NCBI RefSeq assembly: GCF_003062295.1
Contig: NZ_PYCN01000029.1
Location: 18,292 to 82,291 of the forward strand
Direction: 5' to 3'
From: Bradyrhizobium algeriense
Lineage (GTDB): Bacteria > Pseudomonadota > Alphaproteobacteria > Rhizobiales > Xanthobacteraceae
DNA length: 64,000 nucleotides
The notes under the pieces were generated by a model, which did not search any database, was not told the DNA's origin, and saw only the letters and a list, made by a program, of their open reading frames with translations. A program made the position numbers and the translations under genes. This document shows, piece by piece, positions 59,106 through 64,000 of this stretch; the stretch's first letter is position 1; the number at the start of each line of letters is the position of its first letter.

Positions 59106-59740
59106 TGATAACGCCAGCTTTCCGACCAGGGCTGGCTTTGAGCCGGCATCGCAGGGTGTTTGAGGCCGATACGGCGTCATTCTACGTCTCGCGGCATCTT
59201 CGGTAGACCAATCATCCAATCTTGCTTGCGTGATTTGAATCACCCTTTCGATCGGCGACCGGAAGCAGGTCCGCCTCTGCCGCAGGCCTACCCAGGCCGG
59301 AACCGTATCAGCCTCAACCGCAACCCGCTGCCGCGATGCGCCGCCTGGCCGGCCTCCGACTTCGACATCAGGGCTTCCGGCAAGTTCGGTGGAGGCAATT
59401 CGCGCTGCGTGGCGCGGCGATCTCAATGTCGCGCAGCACAACGACTGCAGTGACAGGACGGTGCGGGCTGGCATCCGGAGTTTTGCGGGACAAGCGACCG
59501 CCGCATCGCTTCCCGCAGCTCGCTTCAGAAAAGAAAACTGTGTGCCGTCGCGCCAGCGCCGATCTGTGGACAACAAATCGGCAAGATGCGCGTCTAGCAA
59601 AACGACTCACAAAAAATCTGAAGAAGAATTGGTTCGGGGCAACCAAACGGGCGGGCCGGGTGTTACAGTCAGTCAAGCGTCAGCGTGAGTACCAGGGTTA
59701 TCGTGCCAGCGCATCGGAGCCTGCCGGTTCCGGAAGTTCA
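59106..59740. other. Gene-poor stretch between the OmpA-like gene and the small membrane protein
   Basis: 635 bp. Open frames are present on both strands but without recognisable protein character. Apart from the GTGATTTGAATCAC palindrome at 59230-59243 I see an A-rich segment around 59590-59640 that may hold the promoter of the small membrane protein, and nothing else. Confidence 0.5.
59230..59243. promoter_or_regulatory. Second CRP/FNR-like palindrome
   Basis: GTGATTTGAATCAC is a perfect 14-bp palindrome, similar in core to the site at 59089-59104, and resembling both CRP (TGTGA-N6-TCACA) and FNR/FixK (TTGAT-N4-ATCAA) boxes. It lies about 230 bp from the OmpA-like start and could also serve the rightward gene. 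Confidence 0.4.
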
Positions 59741-59971
59741 ATGCCAACACTGATCGGCGCGGCGATGATCGCCGCTGCAATTTTGCTGTCGACGCTGATC
59801 AACGCGCTCGGTAGCCGCTACGCCGGGTTCGAAAGCCCGACGGAGGAGAGCGCGTGGCTGGTCGATCGTCTCACCGGCACCGTCTACAAATGCAGTGCGC
59901 CTCAGCCCGGCCGCGCCTCCTGTGAGGCCGAGATCGCAACCGGCAGTGTCGGGGACCGGCCGAAGCGGTGA
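59741..59971 (+). CDS. Small single-pass membrane protein
   Basis: 76 residues. ATG at 59741 follows GGAAG by 5 nt. The N-terminal helix IGAAMIAAAILLSTLINALG is a membrane anchor or uncleaved signal. The rest (YAGFESPTEESAWLVDRLTG then TVYKCSAPQPGRASCEA) is a small domain with two cysteines that could form a disulphide in the periplasm. I do not recognise the family, though the WLVDRLTGTVYKC segment resembles other short alphaproteobacterial membrane proteins. Starts just upstream of the YcaQ-like gene, 76 bp away. Confidence 0.75.
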   Translation: MPTLIGAAMIAAAILLSTLINALGSRYAGFESPTEESAWLVDRLTGTVYKCSAPQPGRASCEAEIATGSVGDRPKR

Positions 59972-60047
59972 GGTGAGTTCGCGCCGCGAGCGGCGTCCAT
60001 GGAACCGGGACTCCCCCCACGCGCGAATCCCGCTACATTGCCGCGCG

Positions 60048-61226
60048 ATGCCCCGCGCGACTGAACCCCGACCCCTGACCAAGACCGAGGCCCGGCGAAT
60101 CTGGCTGCATGCCCAGCGGCTCGATACGAATGAGCCGTTCGGCGCCGGACCGCAGGCGGTTGCGGCGGCAGTGGACCATCTCGGCTACGTGCAGATCGAT
60201 ACCATTCACGTCATCGAGCGCTGCCATCACCACATTCTCTATAGCCGCATCCCGGCCTACGCCCGCGCCGACCTGCGCCAGGCGCAGAGCGTCGACAAGA
60301 GCGTGTTCGAATACTGGACGCATGCGCTGTCCTATGTACCGGCGAAGGATTTTCGCTTCTTCGTCCCGGCGATGCGGGAACACCGGCGCGAGGGCCACCG
60401 ATGGTTCGCTTCCGTGAAGCCGGAGGACACCCGCAAGGTGATGCGGCTGTTGCGGCGTGACGGCGCGCTGACGATCCGCGACATCGAGGACGACGTTCTG
60501 ACCGAGAAGGAACATCTCTGGCAGAGCCGCAAACCCTCGAAGCGGGCGCTGCAGCTTGCCTTCTACACCGGCGAGGTGACGATCTCCGAACGAACCGGCA
60601 TGCTCAAGACCTATGAGCTGATGACGCGGCATTTCGGCTGGGACAAGCCGCCGAAGCCGGCTGCCTCGGCGGAAATCACCGCCTACCTGCTCGACCGCGC
60701 GTTACGTTCGCAAGGCGTCGTCAGCCTCGATTCCATCTGCCATCTCGACGCGCCGAGCAAGGGGGCGGTGCGGCGATTGATCGACACGCGGGTGCGGCGC
60801 GGGGAATTGACGCCGGTCGCGCTTGAAGGTGCCGGCAAGCAGGAGCATTGGGTCCAGCCGGAAGTGCTGGAGGCGAATGGGGCGGTGCCGGGTGGCGAGG
60901 GCGATGGCCTGGTGCACATCCTCTCGCCGTTCGATCCGCTTGTTATCCAGCGCAAGCGCACCGAATTGTTCTTCGATTACGGCCACCGCTTCGAGGCCTA
61001 TGTGCCGAAGGAAAAACGCCTGTTCGGCTATTTCGCGCTCCCGGTTCTGGTCGGCGAAGATATCGTCGCTGCCATCGACCTGAAGACCGATCGCCAGAAC
61101 AAGAAGTTGCTGATGCAGAAATGGAGCTGGGTCGGCAAGGGCGCGGCGCGGAGCGCGCGCAAGGATTACAAGCGCCGCATCGAGGAAGAACTTGATCGTT
61201 TCGAGCGGTTTCAGCTGGCGGAGTAG
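60048..61226 (+). CDS. YcaQ/AlkX-family winged-helix DNA glycosylase
   Basis: 392 residues. The HTH-42 winged-helix fold is clear: LTKTEARRIWLHAQRLD, the catalytic segment LGYVQIDTIHVIER with Q-x-D, HILYSRIPAY, and the SPFDPLVIQRKRTELFFDY and FGYFALPVLVGEDIV blocks near the C-terminus. YcaQ excises alkylated or cross-linked bases from DNA. ATG at 60048 (MPRATEPRPLTK); the upstream frame to 59895 covers the previous gene. Monocistronic, rightward. Confidence 0.9.
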   Translation: MPRATEPRPLTKTEARRIWLHAQRLDTNEPFGAGPQAVAAAVDHLGYVQIDTIHVIERCHHHILYSRIPAYARADLRQAQSVDKSVFEYWTHALSYVPAKDFRFFVPAMREHRREGHRWFASVKPEDTRKVMRLLRRDGALTIRDIEDDVLTEKEHLWQSRKPSKRALQLAFYTGEVTISERTGMLKTYELMTRHFGWDKPPKPAASAEITAYLLDRALRSQGVVSLDSICHLDAPSKGAVRRLIDTRVRRGELTPVALEGAGKQEHWVQPEVLEANGAVPGGEGDGLVHILSPFDPLVIQRKRTELFFDYGHRFEAYVPKEKRLFGYFALPVLVGEDIVAAIDLKTDRQNKKLLMQKWSWVGKGAARSARKDYKRRIEEELDRFERFQLAE

Positions 61227-61258
61227 GGCATCCGTTCGGGAACCCGGCCCCGGCTGGT

Positions 61259-62323
61259 TCAAGCTGCCGCGCGGCCTGCCTGCCATAGCGCGAGCACCTC
61301 TTCGCGCGCGATGCCGCGGGTAATGAACACGATGCGCGAGCGGCGGTCGGCGTCGGGCCATTCGGGGAGCGCCACCGGCGGATGGAAGACATGGTGGACG
61401 CCGTGGATCACTATTGGCGTCTGCTCCCCGCGGAGATTGAGAATGCCCTTGACCCGCAGCAGGTCCTCGCCGCGCATGCTGCGAAGATACGCGAGCCAAT
61501 GCGAAACGGCCATCCAGTCGAGCGGTTCGTCGAACGCGAGCACGAAGCTGGTGATCGATGTATCGTGGCTGTGACGGGCGTGATGGCCATGATTGGCGTG
61601 GTCGTGGTGCTCGTGCGCCGGCTCGCAGGATCCTGCGAACGCCTGCTCGTTGAGCCAGCGCCCAACGTCGATCGCTTTTTTCTCGGGATCGACCAGGCCG
61701 GCACCGAATAGCCCCGCCGGATCGATCTCGCCATGCATCACGCTCTCGATCCTGGCACCGGGGTTGAGCCGACGGAGACGCGACTCCAATGCGGCAATGT
61801 TGCTGACCAAATCACGCTTGGTGATCAACAGCCGATCGGCAAGCGCCACCTGCTTCACCGCTTCATATTGATGGTCGAGCTGATGAACTGCATTGGCGGC
61901 ATCCACTGTCGTCACGACGGTATCGAGCCGCAGGAAATGCGAGACCAATGGATTGTTCAGCAGGAGCTGCACGATCGGGGCAGGATCTGCCAGACCCGTG
62001 GTCTCGACGAGAATACGACGAAATGGCGGCACCTCGCCACGGTCGCGTCTGACCAGCAGTGTACGCAGCGTCTCCTCGAGGTCGCTGCGGATTGTGCAGC
62101 AAATACAACCGCTCGCGAGTACAGCCACCTCGCCATCGACGCGCTCGACGAGGAGATGGTCGAGACTGACTTCTCCGTATTCGTTGATAACGACAGCGCT
62201 GTCCCTCATGGCGTCGTGGCGCAGCAAGCGATTGAGCAGCGTGGTCTTGCCGCTGCCGAGAAAGCCGGTGATCAACGATACCGGCAGCCGCTCGGCCGAC
62301 TTGTCGCTCTCGAAGAGGCTCAT
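61259..62323 (-). CDS. CobW/COG0523-family GTPase (metal chaperone type)
   Basis: 354 residues. Walker A GFLGSGKTTLLNRLL at about residue 20, the CxCC metal motif SGCICCTIR near residue 75, switch and ETTGLADPAP, then a His-rich stretch (HEHHDHANHGHHARHSHD, about residues 245-262) before the CobW C-terminal domain. COG0523 proteins hand Zn, Co or other metals to client enzymes using GTP. ATG at 62323 (MSLFESDKSAERLP) is preferred; the frame runs to 63418 as a shadow of the cyclase gene. Divergent from the cyclase-family gene with no Zur-box that I can recognise. Confidence 0.92.
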   Translation of the reverse strand: MSLFESDKSAERLPVSLITGFLGSGKTTLLNRLLRHDAMRDSAVVINEYGEVSLDHLLVERVDGEVAVLASGCICCTIRSDLEETLRTLLVRRDRGEVPPFRRILVETTGLADPAPIVQLLLNNPLVSHFLRLDTVVTTVDAANAVHQLDHQYEAVKQVALADRLLITKRDLVSNIAALESRLRRLNPGARIESVMHGEIDPAGLFGAGLVDPEKKAIDVGRWLNEQAFAGSCEPAHEHHDHANHGHHARHSHDTSITSFVLAFDEPLDWMAVSHWLAYLRSMRGEDLLRVKGILNLRGEQTPIVIHGVHHVFHPPVALPEWPDADRRSRIVFITRGIAREEVLALWQAGRAAA

Positions 62324-62440
62324 CGGCTCCCTCACTTCAATCGTCTTATTTTTGTCGCTGGACAGCAGCCTAGCGGAGGAGGAGCATGCCGGAAATAATT
62401 TTTTAAGCCCAGCTTCTGGGCACAACCCTGGGAGGGAACG

Positions 62441-63538
62441 ATGGACGACGAAGTCAGGGACGAAGAGCAGAAAGGCGGGATGGCGGCAACCGATCGCCGG
62501 ACGTTGCTCCGCACAGCCGGCCTGGCCGGCGCTGCGGGGGCGGCGCTCGCGGGCGCGATGCATGGCAAGTTCTCGCTCGCGCCGGTCACCGCAGCGCAGG
62601 CGCAGACCACCGCCGCCATGCCCAAGGGCGTCGACAAGCCATGGTGGCCCTCGAAATGGGGCAAGGACGACGAGGCCGGCGCATCCAACCACATCACGCC
62701 GGCGAAGGTCCTCGACGCGGCGAAATGGATCAAGGACGGCAAGATCTACAAGATCGGACGCGTTTACGAGCAGGGCATGCCGCTGTTCGGCGCGCGTGCG
62801 TTCTCGCTGCGCATTCCCGGCGGTCCGACCGGCGGCCCGTTCGGCGACAACAAGCTTGTGTATCATGACGATTTTCTCGCCACCGAGATCAGCCAGACCG
62901 GCACGCAATTCGACGGCCTCGGTCATATCGGCGTCCAGATGGGCAAGGACGGCGACAAGAGCGAGATGCGGTTCTACAACGGCTTCACCGCCGCAGAGAT
63001 CAGCGACGCATACGGTCTCAAGAAGCTCGGCGCCGAGAAGCTGAAGCCGCTCTTCACCCGCGCTCATCTGATCGACATGGTCGCGCTCAAGGGCGGGATG
63101 ATGGACGCCGGTCAGGAGATTACTACAGCCGACATCAAGGCGGCGCTGCAGAAGCAGAACATCCCCGAGAGCGACATCAAGGCCGGGGACGCGATCATGT
63201 TCCATACCGGCTGGGGCTCGCTGTGGATGAAAAACAATGACCGCTTCAACAGCGGAGAGCCGGGCATCGGCCTCGACGCTGCCCGATGGGTGATCGAAAA
63301 GGACCTCGCGCTCACCGCGGCCGACACCTGGGCGGTCGAGGTGGTCCCGAATCCCGACAAGTCGCTCGCCTTCGCGGTCCATTCCGAGCTGCAGACGAAG
63401 CACGGCATCCTCAACCACGAGAACCTGATATTCGACGAGCTCGTCGCCGAAAAGAAGTACCAGTTCGTCTATTGCTTCACCCCGGCCCCGATCAAGGGCG
63501 CCACGGGAAGCAACGGCTGTCCGATCGCGATCACGTGA
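62441..63538 (+). CDS. Tat-exported cyclase-family (kynurenine formamidase-like) protein
   Basis: 365 residues. N-terminal ATDRRTLLRTAGLAGAAGA is a twin-arginine signal; cleavage near AQAQT. The cyclase fold follows: the HxGTHxD motif of the family reads QTGTQFDGLGHIG here, with the two motif His replaced by Gln but the following Asp and later His kept, a variant I recall from other secreted members. The C-terminal half has DAIMFHTGWGSLW and AVEVVPNPD. Function unknown; a cyclic amide or ester hydrolase is possible. ATG follows GGGAGGGA. Confidence 0.85.
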   Translation: MDDEVRDEEQKGGMAATDRRTLLRTAGLAGAAGAALAGAMHGKFSLAPVTAAQAQTTAAMPKGVDKPWWPSKWGKDDEAGASNHITPAKVLDAAKWIKDGKIYKIGRVYEQGMPLFGARAFSLRIPGGPTGGPFGDNKLVYHDDFLATEISQTGTQFDGLGHIGVQMGKDGDKSEMRFYNGFTAAEISDAYGLKKLGAEKLKPLFTRAHLIDMVALKGGMMDAGQEITTADIKAALQKQNIPESDIKAGDAIMFHTGWGSLWMKNNDRFNSGEPGIGLDAARWVIEKDLALTAADTWAVEVVPNPDKSLAFAVHSELQTKHGILNHENLIFDELVAEKKYQFVYCFTPAPIKGATGSNGCPIAIT

Positions 63539-63553
63539 CCAGGGCGTATCGGC

Positions 63554-63578
63554 GCGTGGGCGGACGTCCCGCCCACGC
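63554..63578 (+). terminator. Stem-loop after the cyclase-family gene
   Basis: GCGTGGGCGG (63554-63563) pairs perfectly with CCGCCCACGC (63569-63578) around a 5-nt loop, 16 bp past the stop. No T-run, so termination may be weak. Confidence 0.4.
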
Positions 63579-63870
63579 CGGCACTCCGGACTTCGGTGTC
63601 GAAGCGGCCGCTCAATGAGTGTTGCCCGGACGCGGGCTCAACGCCAGAACGAGTTGCTGCCGGGCAGCGCTCTCCGCGGCGAATGGCAGCTTGGGCCATA
63701 GCCGACTCGCCGATTGGCAAATCGCGCTTACGCCGCAGCGCTTCGAACAAGACGATTCCGTTCACGCCATAGCCCACTATCCTTCGAAAAAGTATCAGGA
63801 AGGGTTATCTGGAGAACGCCAGTTCTCCATAATCGATATGGCGCAGCAGTCGCTGCATGTCCGTTCTTAG
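63579..63870. other. Short gene-free region before the insertion element
   Basis: 292 bp with scattered short frames only. It holds a perfect stem-loop, TGGAGAAC (63810-63817) with GTTCTCCA (63822-63829) around GCCA. Nothing else recognised. Confidence 0.45.
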
Positions 63871-64000
63871 GGGGATTGTGTTGCAAAACTCCCGTTGAGA
63901 CGACTCGCGAACCGTGATTCCTTGGTGGAGAGGGCATCAGCGGGAGCGGCGCATGATGGGGCGGCAGGAAGATGGGCAAGGACAGTTTTTCTATTCGTTT
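63871..64000 (+). mobile_element. Left end of an insertion sequence, possibly IS1182/IS5-like (partial)
   Basis: GGGGATTGTGTTGCAAAACT at 63871-63890 resembles the terminal repeat of IS elements common in Bradyrhizobium as I recall. It is followed at 63953 by a transposase-like start (MMGRQEDGQGQFFYSF) after GGGAG. The right end and target duplication lie outside the window, so the boundary is provisional. Confidence 0.45.
63953..64000 (+). CDS. Transposase, N-terminal 16 residues (partial)
   Basis: ATG at 63953 (a second ATG is the next codon) preceded by GGGAG at 6-10 nt. The translated start MMGRQEDGQGQFFYSF resembles IS1182-type transposases, which begin with a similar short basic segment and an F-x-Y-x-F motif. 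The gene is cut by the window edge. Assignment is tentative. Confidence 0.5.
   Translation, partial: MMGRQEDGQGQFFYSF

Noticed and set aside
61259..63418. 719-codon open frame on the minus strand covering the CobW gene and the reverse of the cyclase-family gene
   Set aside because: Only the part from 62323 downstream has protein character (CobW). The rest is a long shadow frame caused by high GC and lies antisense to a well-supported gene.

Overview
The window looks like chromosomal DNA of a Bradyrhizobium-type soil alphaproteobacterium (Hyphomicrobiales). The basis is high GC, strongly GC3-biased genes, many ATGA start/stop overlaps, large numbers of amino-acid and aromatic catabolism genes with ABC and TctC-type importers, small proteins I recognise from that group, and palindromic intergenic repeats of the kind common there. 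I ran no searches; family names come from motifs and recall. I saw no rRNA, tRNA or CRISPR array.

Layout. 1-5292: one plus-strand operon with an ABC permease pair, two FAD amine/amino-acid oxidases, a small [2Fe-2S] protein, a FAD/NAD protein with a BFD-like centre and a RidA deaminase; this is an opine/imino-acid oxidation set. 5293-12546: an accessory-looking stretch with a Gre-factor gene, a HerA-like ATPase, an HtrA homologue whose catalytic serine is replaced by alanine, a toxin-antitoxin pair and a frameshifted pseudogene, with three short tandem duplications. 12547-13983: aldehyde dehydrogenase. 14055-23166: assimilatory nitrate regulon. narK and a phosphatase-kinase fusion are transcribed leftward, and nirB, nirD and nasA rightward, from a 646-bp intergenic region holding two divergent sigma-54 promoter candidates, an NtrC-like site and leader hairpins of the NasT/ANTAR type.

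23036-27726: outer-membrane protein, NhaA, TetR, ferredoxin and cytochrome P450. 27787-34827: TctC-type binding protein, LacI regulator with a perfect palindromic operator, a catabolic series (SDR, VOC, carboxymuconolactone-decarboxylase fold, DOPA dioxygenase-like), and a DUF2778 cell-wall enzyme overlapping a small unknown gene. 34834-41553: a leftward cluster of GntR regulator, Tat-secreted binding protein, two permeases and one ATPase, NodB-type deacetylase, FAH-family hydrolase and a MetE C-domain-like zinc enzyme. This looks like a complete uptake-and-degradation system for an unidentified compound. 41768-44687: MarR, enoyl-CoA hydratase, GMC oxidoreductase.

44798-52991: mostly housekeeping and detoxification genes (hemE, slyX, trhO, ggt, FKBP isomerase, D-2-hydroxyacid dehydrogenase, cupin, enoyl-CoA hydratase, two VOC proteins). 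53175-59001: a secreted FecR-domain/beta-barrel pair, a GT39-like glycosyltransferase, a hybrid histidine kinase with an ethylene-receptor-like membrane domain, and an OmpA-like protein. 59741-63538: small membrane protein, YcaQ-like glycosylase, CobW GTPase, Tat-exported cyclase-family protein. The right edge runs into what looks like the left end of an insertion sequence with the first 16 codons of a transposase.
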